A stretch of DNA of 64,000 nt from Tenacibaculum sp. 190130A14a (GTDB taxonomy: Bacteria; Bacteroidota; Bacteroidia; Flavobacteriales; Flavobacteriaceae): the NCBI RefSeq assembly GCF_964048965.1, contig NZ_OZ040189.1, positions 186,001 to 250,000 of the forward strand. The letters are read 5' to 3'. Positions 52,214 through 61,478 of the stretch are shown in pieces (the stretch's first letter is position 1; each line of letters opens with the position of its first letter). Made by a program: the position numbers and the translations under genes. Below the pieces are notes generated by a model. It was not told where the DNA came from and searched no databases. It saw nothing but the letters and a program-made list of their open reading frames with translations.

Positions 52214-52885
52214 TTATTTTTTACCTTCAACAATAATTACAATTTCACCTTTAGCAGGTTTTTCAGTATAATATGATAATACTTCTTGTACGCTTCCTCG
52301 TTTGGTTTCTTCATATAATTTGGTCAGTTCTCTAGAAACAGAAACCAACCTATCTTCTCCGAAATATTCAGCAAAATGGCTTAAGGTTTTTAATAACTTA
52401 TGAGGACTTTCATAGAAAATCATAGTACGTGATTCTTTAGCTAATAACTTTAAACGAGTTTGTCTTCCCTTTTTGACTGGTAAAAAACCCTCAAAAACAA
52501 ATTTGTCGTTTGGTAAACCCGAGTTAACTAATGCAGGCACAAAGGCAGTTGCACCTGGTAAACATTCTACAGCTATGTTATTTTGAATACAAGCACGAGT
52601 AAGTAAAAAACCAGGGTCTGATATTGCAGGAGTACCAGCATCCGAAATTAGGGCAAAGGTTTCTCCACCTTGCATACGCTTAATGAGTATATCTACTGTT
52701 TTATGTTCGTTATGCATATGATGCGATTGCATTGGAGTGGTTATATCAAAATGCTTTAAAAGTTTTCCACTGGTACGAGTGTCTTCAGCAAGAATATAAT
52801 CTACTTCTTTTAAAACGCTTAAAGCTCGAAAAGTAATATCTTCTAAGTTTCCAATCGGTGTAGGTACAATATACAATTTACTCAT
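52214..52885 (-). CDS. rsmI: 16S rRNA (cytidine(1402)-2'-O)-methyltransferase
   Basis: The 223-residue product begins LYIVPTPIGNLEDITFRAL and has LAEDTRTSGKLLKHF, LISDAGTPAISDPGF, CLPGATAFVPALVNSGLP and FYESPHKLLKTL, all diagnostic of RsmI. It methylates the ribose of C1402 in 16S rRNA. It is shorter than in E. coli because the C-terminal extension is missing, as is normal in Bacteroidetes. Confidence 0.95.
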   Translation of the reverse strand: MSKLYIVPTPIGNLEDITFRALSVLKEVDYILAEDTRTSGKLLKHFDITTPMQSHHMHNEHKTVDILIKRMQGGETFALISDAGTPAISDPGFLLTRACIQNNIAVECLPGATAFVPALVNSGLPNDKFVFEGFLPVKKGRQTRLKLLAKESRTMIFYESPHKLLKTLSHFAEYFGEDRLVSVSRELTKLYEETKRGSVQEVLSYYTEKPAKGEIVIIVEGKK

Positions 52886-52939
52886 GCTACAAAACTACAA
52901 AGTTTTTGTGCTATTTAAATGCCAGTACAAAGCTTTTTG

Positions 52940-52947
52940 TACTTTTG
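52940..52947 (+). promoter_or_regulatory. -7 element touching dxs
   Basis: TACTTTTG ends 4 bases before the ATG at 52952. Confidence 0.5.
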
Positions 52948-52951
52948 TTTT

Positions 52952-54721
52952 ATGCAAAATGAGCTGTTAGATAAAATTAAGTTGCCTAAAGATATTCGAC
53001 AAATATCGATACCGAAACTACCGATGTTAGCAAAGGAGTTGAGAGATTTTATTATTGATGTAGTGGCCACCAAAGAAGGTCATTTAGGTGCAAGCTTGGG
53101 AGTTGTAGAGTTAACTATTGCACTACATTATGTATTTAATACACCCGAAGATATGTTAGTTTGGGATGTTGGACATCAGGCTTATGGGCATAAAATTTTG
53201 ACTGGAAGAAAAGATGTTTTTCATACGAATAGACAATTAGAGGGAATTTCTGGTTTTCCAAAGCGAAGTGAAAGCGAGTATGATACTTTTGGAGTAGGGC
53301 ATTCATCAACCTCCATTTCAGCTGCTTTAGGAATGGCTATAGCTTCACAATTAAAGGGAGAAAATAAGCACCATATTGCCGTTATTGGTGATGCGTCTAT
53401 TGCAAGCGGAATGGCTTTTGAAGCATTGAATCATGCTGGAGATACCAATGCAAACCTATTGGTTATTTTAAACGACAATGCTATTGGCATTGATCCATCC
53501 GTAGGAGCTTTAAAAGACTATTTAACGCGTATAAAGTCTATTCGTAATGATGTAGAGCAGCATAATATTTTTGAGGCGTTAAACTTTGATTATTCTGGTC
53601 CTATAGATGGACATAATTTAGAAGAATTAATTACTGAGTTAAATAGATTAAAACAAATTGAAGGTCCAAAATTTTTACATGTTATAACTACCAAAGGAAA
53701 AGGATTAAAACAAGCAGAACAAGATCAGGTTAAATACCATGCTCCAGGTAAGTTTGATAAAATTTCTGGAGATGTATTGCCAAAACAGCAGAGTAAGTTT
53801 ACCAAGTTTCAAGATGTGTTTGGAAAAACTATTGTAGAGTTAGCTGAGGTGAACAACAAGATTGTTGGTATCACACCGGCAATGCTTACAGGAAGCTCTT
53901 TAAAGTTTATGTTAGAAGCGTTTCCAGAAAGAACATTTGATGTTGGGATTGCAGAACAACACGCTGTTACACTGGTAGCAGGTATGGCGACAGAAGGATT
54001 GATTCCGTTTTGTAATATCTATTCAACATTTTTACAAAGAGCATATGATCAAGTAATACACGATGTGGCGTTGCAAAACTTACCAGTAATTTTCTGTTTA
54101 GACAGAGCAGGATTAGTAGGAGAAGATGGAGCAACACATCATGGAGTGTTTGATTTGGCTTATTTACGTTGTATACCAAACTTGATTGTTGTTGCACCTC
54201 GTAATGAGATTGAGTTACGAAATATCATGCATACTTCACAATTAGGCTTAGAAAATCCAATAGCAATTCGATATCCTAGAGGTAAGGGGAGGTTGGAAAA
54301 GTGGCAGCTACCGTTTGAAACAATTGAAATAGGAAAAGGTGAATGTTTAAAAGAAGGTTTTAAGGTTGCAATATTGTCTATTGGAACGATAGCGAATAAT
54401 GTTATTGATGCGATAGAGGAAATAGAAGAAAAAGAAGTATTTGCACATTATGACATGCGTTTTGTTAAACCATTAGATAAGGAATTATTGCATGCTATTT
54501 TTGATCAATTCAATACAATTATTACGATTGAAGATGGAACTATAAGTGGGGGATTTGGTACGGCAATATTAGAATATGCTGCTGAGGTAGATTATAATGG
54601 AAGTATTCAGCTATTAGGGGTACCAGATAATTTTATTCATCATGGAACAGTGAAAGAACTACAGAAGTTATGCGGAATTGATAAAGACTCGATAAAAAGT
54701 GAATTGTTAAGTTATTTATAA
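52952..54721 (+). CDS. dxs: 1-deoxy-D-xylulose-5-phosphate synthase
   Basis: The 589-residue product has the transketolase-like order: thiamine-diphosphate site (GHLGASLGVVELTIALHYVF, VWDVGHQAYGHKIL, then IGDASIASGMAFEALNHAG with the GDG-like loop and NDN), a pyrimidine domain (DVGIAEQHAVTLVAGMA, DRAGLVGEDGATHHGVFDLAY) and a C-terminal domain. It makes DXP from pyruvate and glyceraldehyde 3-phosphate, first step of the MEP isoprenoid route. The GDG motif reads GDA here, which deserves a look but occurs in the correct place. The ATG at 52952 is chosen because earlier codons lie in the promoter. Confidence 0.95.
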   Translation: MQNELLDKIKLPKDIRQISIPKLPMLAKELRDFIIDVVATKEGHLGASLGVVELTIALHYVFNTPEDMLVWDVGHQAYGHKILTGRKDVFHTNRQLEGISGFPKRSESEYDTFGVGHSSTSISAALGMAIASQLKGENKHHIAVIGDASIASGMAFEALNHAGDTNANLLVILNDNAIGIDPSVGALKDYLTRIKSIRNDVEQHNIFEALNFDYSGPIDGHNLEELITELNRLKQIEGPKFLHVITTKGKGLKQAEQDQVKYHAPGKFDKISGDVLPKQQSKFTKFQDVFGKTIVELAEVNNKIVGITPAMLTGSSLKFMLEAFPERTFDVGIAEQHAVTLVAGMATEGLIPFCNIYSTFLQRAYDQVIHDVALQNLPVIFCLDRAGLVGEDGATHHGVFDLAYLRCIPNLIVVAPRNEIELRNIMHTSQLGLENPIAIRYPRGKGRLEKWQLPFETIEIGKGECLKEGFKVAILSIGTIANNVIDAIEEIEEKEVFAHYDMRFVKPLDKELLHAIFDQFNTIITIEDGTISGGFGTAILEYAAEVDYNGSIQLLGVPDNFIHHGTVKELQKLCGIDKDSIKSELLSYL

Positions 54722-54729
54722 ATCAATTC

Positions 54730-55230
54730 TTATTTGATAGTAAATGAAATTGGAGGAAGTATGTATTTCACGTTTACAATTTTTCTTGCTTCTCTTCCTG
54801 GTTTCATTTGTGGTAGGAGTTTCACAACTCTTAGACCTTCTTTTCGTAATTTTGGATGAATAGCTCTAACAATTATATTTGATGGGTTTCCCTTTCTGTT
54901 AATTGTAAATTCAATAATGGTATTATAGGTTCCAGGTAGAAGTAAAGGTTTATAATTTTTATTATGCTTGTTTTTCTTTTTCTGTATGATAATTTCTTGT
55001 TGTAATGTTTTGATAATTGAGTAATTAAAATGTTGTTGAACATGTTTTTCTAATTGTGTATTCATACAGGTTCTTTTAGTTTCTTTTGTTGTCAGTTTAT
55101 CACATTCAGAAAGTAAAGGAACAACATCTACTATTTGAGAAGATATATAATCTCCGGAATCATTAGTGTTTGAAGTTTGTCCGTAGATTGTCGTACAGAA
55201 TAATAATAAGATTAGATATATATATTTCAT
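54730..55230 (-). CDS. Secreted protein with TonB C-terminal-like domain (166 aa)
   Basis: A signal peptide (residues 1-17, ending TIYGQ) is followed by VVPLLSECDKLTTKETKRTC, similar to the conserved V-P-x-x-x-C...C segment that precedes TonB domains in Flavobacteriia, then a basic linker and a C-terminal domain with NTIIEFTINRKGNPSNIIVRA and KLRKEGLRVVKLLPQMKPG, typical of the TonB C-terminal fold. No transmembrane anchor remains apart from the signal, so it cannot transduce energy on its own. Role unknown. Confidence 0.7.
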   Translation of the reverse strand: MKYIYLILLLFCTTIYGQTSNTNDSGDYISSQIVDVVPLLSECDKLTTKETKRTCMNTQLEKHVQQHFNYSIIKTLQQEIIIQKKKNKHNKNYKPLLLPGTYNTIIEFTINRKGNPSNIIVRAIHPKLRKEGLRVVKLLPQMKPGREARKIVNVKYILPPISFTIK

Positions 55231-55242
55231 AGATTTTAAATA

Positions 55243-55278
55243 TAAAAAAAGCGAACCAATTTGGTTCGCTTTTTTATT
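55243..55278 (-). terminator. Terminator of the ATP synthase operon
   Basis: AAAAGCGAACCAAAT-type arm (AAAAAGCGAACCA) pairs with TGGTTCGCTTTTT around ATT; A and T runs on both sides. Confidence 0.9.
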
Positions 55279-55300
55279 TTATTGATTGACTTCTATGAGT

Positions 55301-56161
55301 CTAGTTGTTTAATGCTTCAGCACCACCTACAATCTCTAAGATTTCTCCAGTAATTGCAGCTTGACGTGCTTTGTTATAAGTTAACTTTAAATCGTCACGT
55401 AACTCCTTAGCATTATCAGTTGCTTTGTGCATTGCAGTCATACGAGCTCCGTGTTCGGCAGCAAATGAATCACGTACTGACTTGTATAACTGAGTTTTTA
55501 ATGACTTTGGAATTAACTCTAAAACGATTTCTTCTTTCGATGGTTCGAAGATATAGTCTAAGTTTACGTCTGCATCAGTTTCTACAGGCTTAATAGGCAA
55601 GAATTGCTCTACCTGAGGAATTTGAGTTGCAGCGTTCTTAAATCTGTTATAAATAACTTCGATTCTATCGTAAGATCCGTCAACATATAAATCCATTAAC
55701 TGTTGAGCAATACCAGAAACATTATCAAATGTTAAGTTATCAAAAACATCATTTCTGTTGTCAATAACCTTATATTCTTTTGATAAGATATCGTTTCCTT
55801 TTTTACCAATAGTTAATAATTCAACAGTAGTATTACCGTATTTTTCATTGATTGTTTTAACTGTTTGCTTCACAATAGAAGAGTTAAAACCACCACATAA
55901 ACCTCTGTTAGAAGTTACAATTACTAATAATACTTTGCTTACTTCTCTTTGCGTTGAATATACTCCACCAGCGTCACTATCTAAAGTAGCACTTAAGCTT
56001 TGTAATAATTCAGTAAGCTTAGATGAATACGGGCGCATAGCTGTAATTGCATCTTGAGCTTTTTTCAACTTTGCAGCCGATACCATTTTCATGGCAGAGG
56101 TAATCTGCATTGTTGATCCAATTGAAGTAATTCTGTTACGTATTTCTTTTAAGTTTGCCAT
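55301..56161 (-). CDS. atpG: ATP synthase F1, gamma subunit
   Basis: The 286-residue product has the conserved ends of the rotor shaft: ANLKEIRNRITSIGSTMQITSAMKMVSAAKL at the start and SEHGARMTAMHKATDNAKEL near the C-terminus (here AAEHGARM), with ITSNRGLCGGFNSS in the middle. It couples rotation in Fo to catalysis in F1. It is the last gene of the cluster; no atpD or atpC follows. Confidence 0.96.
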   Translation of the reverse strand: MANLKEIRNRITSIGSTMQITSAMKMVSAAKLKKAQDAITAMRPYSSKLTELLQSLSATLDSDAGGVYSTQREVSKVLLVIVTSNRGLCGGFNSSIVKQTVKTINEKYGNTTVELLTIGKKGNDILSKEYKVIDNRNDVFDNLTFDNVSGIAQQLMDLYVDGSYDRIEVIYNRFKNAATQIPQVEQFLPIKPVETDADVNLDYIFEPSKEEIVLELIPKSLKTQLYKSVRDSFAAEHGARMTAMHKATDNAKELRDDLKLTYNKARQAAITGEILEIVGGAEALNN

Positions 56162-56185
56162 CTAATTTGAACTTAAAATTATAAA

Positions 56186-56210
56186 AGCTCCCGCCCGAAA
56201 GCGGGAAGTT
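56186..56210 (-). promoter_or_regulatory. Intercistronic hairpin between atpA and atpG
   Basis: On the minus strand TTCCCGC pairs with GCGGGA(G) around TTTCGG, 20 bases before atpG. The T run behind it is poor, so it may attenuate or protect mRNA rather than terminate. Confidence 0.55.
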
Positions 56211-56223
56211 ATTTTTTTGTTTA

Positions 56224-57804
56224 TTAAGCTGTATACTTAGCTGAAATCTCCTTAGCAGCGTCTTCTAATACAGCAACTGCTTCGTCAGTTAATTTTCCAG
56301 CTTTTAAAGTATCTAACGTATCTCTGTGCTTAGCATTTAAGTACTCGATATAGTTAGCTTCGAATTCTTTTACTTTGTTTACAGGTACGTCTTTTAATAA
56401 GTTTTTAGAACCTGCATAGATAATTGCAACTTGATCTTCTACAGTAAAAGGATCTCCTTGATTTTGCTTTAAGATCTCTACGTTACGCTTACCTTTAGAG
56501 ATAACGTTCATAGTAGCAGCATCTAAGTCAGAACCAAACTTAGCGAATGCTTCTAATTCACGGTATTGAGCTTGGTCTAATTTTAATGTACCAGATACTT
56601 TCTTCATTGATTTAATCTGAGCAGAACCCCCTACACGAGATACAGAAATACCTACGTTAATTGCAGGACGAACTCCTGAGTTGAATAAATCAGACTCTAA
56701 GAAAATCTGTCCATCAGTAATCGAAATTACGTTTGTTGGAATATATGCAGAAACGTCTCCAGCTTGAGTTTCAATAATTGGTAATGCAGTTAAAGATCCT
56801 CCACCTTTTACTTTACCTTTTAATGATTCTGGTAAATCGTTCATTTCAGCAGCAATAGCATCATCATTAATAACTTTTGCAGCACGCTCTAATAATCTTG
56901 AGTGTAAGTAGAAAACGTCTCCAGGATACGCCTCACGTCCTGGTGGACGACGTAATAATAAAGATACCTCACGGTAAGCAACCGCTTGCTTAGATAAATC
57001 ATCATAAACAATTAAAGCTGGTCTACCAGTATCACGGAAATATTCTCCGATTGCAGCTCCTGCGAATGGAGCATATACCTGCATTGGTGCAGGATCAGAT
57101 GCGTTAGCAGCTACAATAGTAGTATAAGCTAAAGCTCCTTTTTCTTCTAACATGTTTGCGATTGCAGCAACTGTAGAACCTTTTTGTCCTACTGCAACAT
57201 AAATACAGTAAACTGGCTCACCTGCATCGTAAAATTCTTTCTGGTTTAAGATAGTATCAATAGCAACTGTTGATTTACCAGTTTGACGGTCTCCAATGAT
57301 TAACTCACGTTGTCCACGTCCAATAGGAATCATTGCATCTACAGATTTAACACCTGTTTGTAATGGTTCAGTTACTGGTTGACGATAGATTACCCCAGGA
57401 GCTTTACGCTCTAATGGCATCTCATAAGTTTCACCTTCGATTGGTCCTTTACCATCGATTGGATTACCTAATGTATCTACTACACGTCCAACAATTCCTT
57501 CTCCAACTTTTAAAGAAGCAATTCTTTCTGTACGTTTTACTGTAGATCCTTCACTTACTCCTGTTGATGATCCTAATAATACCACACCAACGTTGTCTTC
57601 TTCTAAGTTTAATACGATTCCTTCTAAACCGTTACCAAAATCTACTAATTCACCATATTGAACATTTGATAAACCGTATACACGAGCAATACCATCACCC
57701 ACTTGTAATACAGTTCCAACTTCGTTTAACGTAGCTTTCGCCTCGAAATTTGTTAATTGTTCCTTTAAAATTGCTGATACTTCAGCTGGTTTAATTGCTG
57801 CCAT
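56224..57804 (-). CDS. atpA: ATP synthase F1, alpha subunit
   Basis: The 526-residue product has the P-loop [14 protein letters not shown], the alpha-specific GQKGSTVA, and the [28 protein letters not shown] block with the signature [17 protein letters not shown]. It forms the non-catalytic nucleotide-binding subunits of F1 at the cytoplasmic face. Confidence 0.98.
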   Translation of the reverse strand: MAAIKPAEVSAILKEQLTNFEAKATLNEVGTVLQVGDGIARVYGLSNVQYGELVDFGNGLEGIVLNLEEDNVGVVLLGSSTGVSEGSTVKRTERIASLKVGEGIVGRVVDTLGNPIDGKGPIEGETYEMPLERKAPGVIYRQPVTEPLQTGVKSVDAMIPIGRGQRELIIGDRQTGKSTVAIDTILNQKEFYDAGEPVYCIYVAVGQKGSTVAAIANMLEEKGALAYTTIVAANASDPAPMQVYAPFAGAAIGEYFRDTGRPALIVYDDLSKQAVAYREVSLLLRRPPGREAYPGDVFYLHSRLLERAAKVINDDAIAAEMNDLPESLKGKVKGGGSLTALPIIETQAGDVSAYIPTNVISITDGQIFLESDLFNSGVRPAINVGISVSRVGGSAQIKSMKKVSGTLKLDQAQYRELEAFAKFGSDLDAATMNVISKGKRNVEILKQNQGDPFTVEDQVAIIYAGSKNLLKDVPVNKVKEFEANYIEYLNAKHRDTLDTLKAGKLTDEAVAVLEDAAKEISAKYTA

Positions 57805-57825
57805 CTTATATAATTTGATGTATAA

Positions 57826-58383
57826 TTAAATTTTTGGAATATAATGACTATTGTCAAATTCTCTTCTTAATTCATTAAATTGGTTAGAAATACTCGCATC
57901 GTATTGAACATCTCCAACGCGTAAAATAAATCCTCCTAAAATATCAGGATTTACTATATTTTCAATATTAGCTTTGTTTCCAGTGATCTCTACGATCTTA
58001 GCTAATACTTTTGTTTCTAATTCTTTACTTAAAGGTACTGCGGTAGTAACCTTTGCTACTTGCATGCTTTTGTAGTAATCGTAAATAACAGAGTATTGCT
58101 TAGCAATAGGCTCTAACATTAACATACGTTTGTTTTCTTCTAATAAGTTAAACAAACCTTTAACAATGTTGTTTACGTTTTCCCCGAAAAGTGCAGTTAA
58201 TACTTTACGCTTATCTGCAGCTTTAATCACAGGGCTCTTAAGCATTGCATCTAAATCGTTACTTCCAGCAATCGTGTCAACAATAAACTTCATGTTATCA
58301 TTCACCTCTGTTTCTTTACCTGACTCTTTTGCTAGGTTTAAGATTGCTTTTGCATAACGTAATGCTGGTCTTCCTGCTTTCAT
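57826..58383 (-). CDS. atpH: ATP synthase F1, delta subunit
   Basis: The 185-residue product begins with RPALRYAKAILNLAKESGKE (N-terminal helical domain) and ends with IENIVNPDILGGFILRVGDVQYDASISNQ, the conserved C-terminal signature of delta/OSCP. It joins the peripheral stalk to F1. It starts 7 bases after atpF. Confidence 0.95.
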   Translation of the reverse strand: MKAGRPALRYAKAILNLAKESGKETEVNDNMKFIVDTIAGSNDLDAMLKSPVIKAADKRKVLTALFGENVNNIVKGLFNLLEENKRMLMLEPIAKQYSVIYDYYKSMQVAKVTTAVPLSKELETKVLAKIVEITGNKANIENIVNPDILGGFILRVGDVQYDASISNQFNELRREFDNSHYIPKI

Positions 58384-58390
58384 TGAGTGA

Positions 58391-58891
58391 TTAGTTTAAA
58401 GTAACGTCTTCTAACATTCCTTCAACAAGCTTTAATTGATCGTCTTGTGAAGCTAATTCTTTTTTAACAACAGTTTGAGCTATACCTATAGATAAGTCAG
58501 CTACCTGCTTTTTAACGTGTGCTAAAGCTGCTTGCTTTTCTTGTTCAATTGAAGCCTTTGCGTTTTCAATTAACTTAGCTGCTTCTTCAGAAGCTTCTTC
58601 TTTAGCATCAGCAACGATCTTATCTTTAATCTCACGAGCTTCTTTTAACATTGCGTCTCTTTCTGCTCTAGCTTCTTTTAATAATCTATCGTTATCAGCC
58701 TGTAAGTTTTGCATTTCTTTCTTTGCTTCTTCAGCTGCGTCTAATGCATTTTGGATACCTTCTTCACGTTCCGTTAACGAAGCTAAAATTGGTTTCCAAG
58801 CAAACTTACCTAATAAAAATAGTATTATAAGAAGGATTATCACTTGCATGAAAAATAACCCTGGAGAAAAATCATTTAATAACTGATCCAT
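58391..58891 (-). CDS. atpF: ATP synthase Fo, subunit b
   Basis: One transmembrane helix (about residues 12-30, FFMQVIILLIILFLLGKF) is followed by KPILASLTEREEGIQNALD and a long charged helix (coiled coil to about residue 145), the usual layout of subunit b as peripheral stalk. Length 166 is normal. Confidence 0.95.
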   Translation of the reverse strand: MDQLLNDFSPGLFFMQVIILLIILFLLGKFAWKPILASLTEREEGIQNALDAAEEAKKEMQNLQADNDRLLKEARAERDAMLKEAREIKDKIVADAKEEASEEAAKLIENAKASIEQEKQAALAHVKKQVADLSIGIAQTVVKKELASQDDQLKLVEGMLEDVTLN

Positions 58892-58936
58892 TATATATGT
58901 AATTTATTCTTTTAAAAAATATTATTGTTTAATTTG

Positions 58937-58976
58937 AAAACATTTCCTGCAACCAACCGTTACAGGAAAATGTTTT
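58937..58976 (-). promoter_or_regulatory. Long hairpin after atpE, before atpF
   Basis: On the minus strand AAAACATTTTCCTGTAAC pairs with GTTGCAGGAAATGTTTT (one bulge, one G-U) around GGTTG. There is no long T run behind it. It could protect the 3' end of an atpE message or reduce read-through. Confidence 0.65.
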
Positions 58977-58988
58977 TTGTTTTGTTTC

Positions 58989-59198
<210 letters not shown>

Positions 59199-59215
59199 TT
59201 AAACAAATTCTTATT

Positions 59216-60337
59216 CTAATGATGTTCGTGTTCTTCTACCGCCATTCCAATAAATAAAGACGATAACATTGTAAAAATAAATGCTTGTAAGAACGCTACT
59301 AATAGTTCTATTACCATTATAAATGTTGCCAACACTAAAGACATTGCAGTTGAACCAACTACAGTGAATGATTCTTTCATAGTAATCATTAAAGCAATTA
59401 AACTCATTACTACGAAGTGTCCAGCTGTAATGTTTGCAAATAAACGTACCAATAATGAGAAAGGTTTGATTAATACAAAACCTATTAACTCAATAACTGC
59501 TAAGATTGGTCTTAACACTACGGGAACTCCTGGCATCCATAAAGTGTGTGCCCAGAAATCTTTCGTTCCACTTGCTAAATAAATTACTGCTGTAAATAAT
59601 GCTAAACAAACTGTAATAGCTATTTGTCCGGTTACGTTAAATCCTAATGGAGTTAATCCCATTAAGTTTAATATCCAGATAAAGAAGAATACCGTTAATA
59701 AATAAGGCATGAACTTCTTATATTTTTTCTCACCAATATTTGGTCTTGCAATTTCGTCTCTTACGTATAATACTAACGGCTCTAATATACGACCAACTCC
59801 TGTAGGAATTGCTCCTTTTTTGTACCCCTTAGCCAACGCTCCAAATCCTAAGAACATTAATAAACCTGCTATTAAAATTCCAAATACACTTTTAGTAATA
59901 GAAAAATCTAATACTTTGTGAGCATTGGTAGCATGATGCGTGTCATCAAAAGACACCGCTGTTGCCCCTTCGTTTAATTCATAAATTTTACTATGAATCT
60001 TTACTAATTTCACATCACCTCTATCAACGATTACGGTACCGTCATCATTGTGATGAAAAGCGGAAGACATAAAGGTTTTTAAACCTTTGCTAGTCCAAAC
60101 AATTACGGGTAATGGAAACCCTACATGTTTGCGCTCACCTGCATCGTTTGTGTACGAGTACAAAGCAAAGTCATGCGAATCTGCTAAGTGATGTTTGATA
60201 TACGCCTTAATTTTACTTGGTGTGTTTACTTGTCCTCCTTTATCTGAAGAACCACCACCTCCTGCAAATGCAGTGAACGAAGAAAATACTATTGCTAGTA
60301 TTGTTAAAAACTTGATAGAATTTTTTGCTATCATCAT
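59216..60337 (-). CDS. atpB: ATP synthase Fo, subunit a, with N-terminal extension
   Basis: A signal-like helix (FLTILAIVFSSFTAFAGG) and about 120 periplasmic residues precede the typical subunit a membrane domain (from about residue 130), which includes RPILAVIELIGFVLIKPFSLLVRLFANITAGHF with the essential Arg and ends with LLVAFLQAFIFTMLSSLFIG. The extension is usual in Bacteroidetes. The upstream open frame to 60391 overlaps the promoter box, so the ATG at 60337 (or the next codon at 60334) is the start. Confidence 0.94.
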   Translation of the reverse strand: MMIAKNSIKFLTILAIVFSSFTAFAGGGGSSDKGGQVNTPSKIKAYIKHHLADSHDFALYSYTNDAGERKHVGFPLPVIVWTSKGLKTFMSSAFHHNDDGTVIVDRGDVKLVKIHSKIYELNEGATAVSFDDTHHATNAHKVLDFSITKSVFGILIAGLLMFLGFGALAKGYKKGAIPTGVGRILEPLVLYVRDEIARPNIGEKKYKKFMPYLLTVFFFIWILNLMGLTPLGFNVTGQIAITVCLALFTAVIYLASGTKDFWAHTLWMPGVPVVLRPILAVIELIGFVLIKPFSLLVRLFANITAGHFVVMSLIALMITMKESFTVVGSTAMSLVLATFIMVIELLVAFLQAFIFTMLSSLFIGMAVEEHEHH

Positions 60338-60378
60338 ACCTTTACTAAATATAGATTTATGCTCTCTAAATTTCCGTG

Positions 60379-60408
60379 CAAAGGTACACAATTAATTAAA
60401 ACTACAAA
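60379..60408 (-). promoter_or_regulatory. Promoter of atpB
   Basis: On the minus strand TTTG (60408-60405), 18 bases, TACCTTTG (60386-60379). It lies about 40 bases before the atpB ATG and fits the Bacteroidetes consensus very well. Confidence 0.75.
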
Positions 60409-60464
60409 CCCTTTTTTTGTCTTAGTTTTTTAAAGATGTTTTTTTAAGGAATTGCATAGTTGAT

Positions 60465-60854
60465 TTAACTAAACTGTTTGTTATTCAGTAGTTTTGAAAC
60501 CGCAATAGCTTCAATGATTAAAAATAGGAATAACGGGATAACAAGAGAGACTCTTTCAGGTTTGTTAAGTGCTTCATTTGCAAAGACAGATGCTTGAAAA
60601 ATTAGGACAAAAAATCCGATCTTTAAAAATATTGATGCGAGATAGGCATATCCTGCTTGGTTAGGTAATTTATCAGCAACTAGTTCAATAATGGTGTATA
60701 CAATAAGTGCAGAGATCACATGGAAACTATACACTTTAAGTAGTGAAAAAGATAAATAGATATCTTTAGTAGCTAACGTGTAGTCATGAGAAAAAAAGCT
60801 GATAGCAAATATTAAAAGAATGGTTGCTGTAAAATAAAAAATACGCTTAATCAT
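60465..60854 (-). CDS. Four-helix membrane protein between atpZ and atpB (129 aa)
   Basis: Four hydrophobic helices (TATILLIFAISFF, VYSFHVISALIVYTII, YAYLASIFLKIGFFVLIFQASVF, LVIPLFLFLIIEAIAVSKLL) with short loops. It lies where atpI is found in many other operons and overlaps atpZ by 8 bases, so a role in ATP synthase assembly is plausible. Similar proteins occur in Flavobacteriia as a DUF (DUF6168, from memory). Confidence 0.7.
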   Translation of the reverse strand: MIKRIFYFTATILLIFAISFFSHDYTLATKDIYLSFSLLKVYSFHVISALIVYTIIELVADKLPNQAGYAYLASIFLKIGFFVLIFQASVFANEALNKPERVSLVIPLFLFLIIEAIAVSKLLNNKQFS

Positions 60855-61077
60855 TATCTTTTGAAAGGTTTGTTACTTGTACAATTACCGAAAGCATAGC
60901 TCCGAAAACGGCTACAAGTGTACAAATTTTTGTGTAAAGTTGATCGTCGTTTGGAAATTTTTGATCTAACCATTCACCTAGTAAACTTCCTAAGTAAATG
61001 GTTAAACCCATTTGAAGTGCGATTCCACTGAATCGGATAAATTTATTAAGCGGTCTTTTCTTTTCGCTTTTCTTCAT
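60847..61077 (-). CDS. atpZ: AtpZ/AtpI-family protein (76 aa)
   Basis: A basic N-terminus and two transmembrane helices (SGIALQMGLTIYLGSLLGEWLDQKF and YTKICTLVAVFGAMLSVIVQV) are typical for the short AtpZ/AtpI proteins at the head of F-ATPase operons, which help c-ring assembly or magnesium supply. Its start overlaps the end of the bactofilin gene by 32 bases. Confidence 0.85.
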   Translation of the reverse strand: MKKSEKKRPLNKFIRFSGIALQMGLTIYLGSLLGEWLDQKFPNDDQLYTKICTLVAVFGAMLSVIVQVTNLSKDND

Positions 61078-61456
61078 CTTTGTTTAATTCTTTCACAGCA
61101 CCTTTCATAGAACATGTTGCGTTAAAACTTGCTCCTGGTTCTACTGATAATTTTCCAATAATAACGTCTCCGTTAATATTTGCAGATGATTTAACTGTTA
61201 AGGTATTAGTAACCATTAATTCACCAGAGAATTTACCTTCAACATCAGCATTGGTACATTCTACTTTACCTTTAATTAAACCGGTTTGACCTACGATTAC
61301 TCTTCCTTCTGTTTTAATAGTACCTTCTAATGTACCATCAATTCTAAAATCTCCTTCAGAGATAATATCACCAGTAATAGTAGTGTTTTGTCCGATGATG
61401 TTTCTTTCTGATACTTTTTTTTCTCCTGAAGATTTTTTACTGTCTTTACTAAACAT
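61046..61456 (-). CDS. Bactofilin (polymer-forming cytoskeletal protein)
   Basis: The 136-residue product has a central beta-helix (residues about 20-115) with repeats such as NTTITGDIISEGDFRIDGTLEGTIKTEGRVIVG and LIKGKVECTNADVEGKFSGEL, between disordered, Lys-rich ends. Bactofilins form filaments linked to membrane and cell wall. It lies between sprE and atpZ, an order I believe is kept in many Flavobacteriia. Confidence 0.92.
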   Translation of the reverse strand: MFSKDSKKSSGEKKVSERNIIGQNTTITGDIISEGDFRIDGTLEGTIKTEGRVIVGQTGLIKGKVECTNADVEGKFSGELMVTNTLTVKSSANINGDVIIGKLSVEPGASFNATCSMKGAVKELNKDEEKRKEKTA

Positions 61457-61478
61457 GGTTATGGGGAAATTTATTTTT

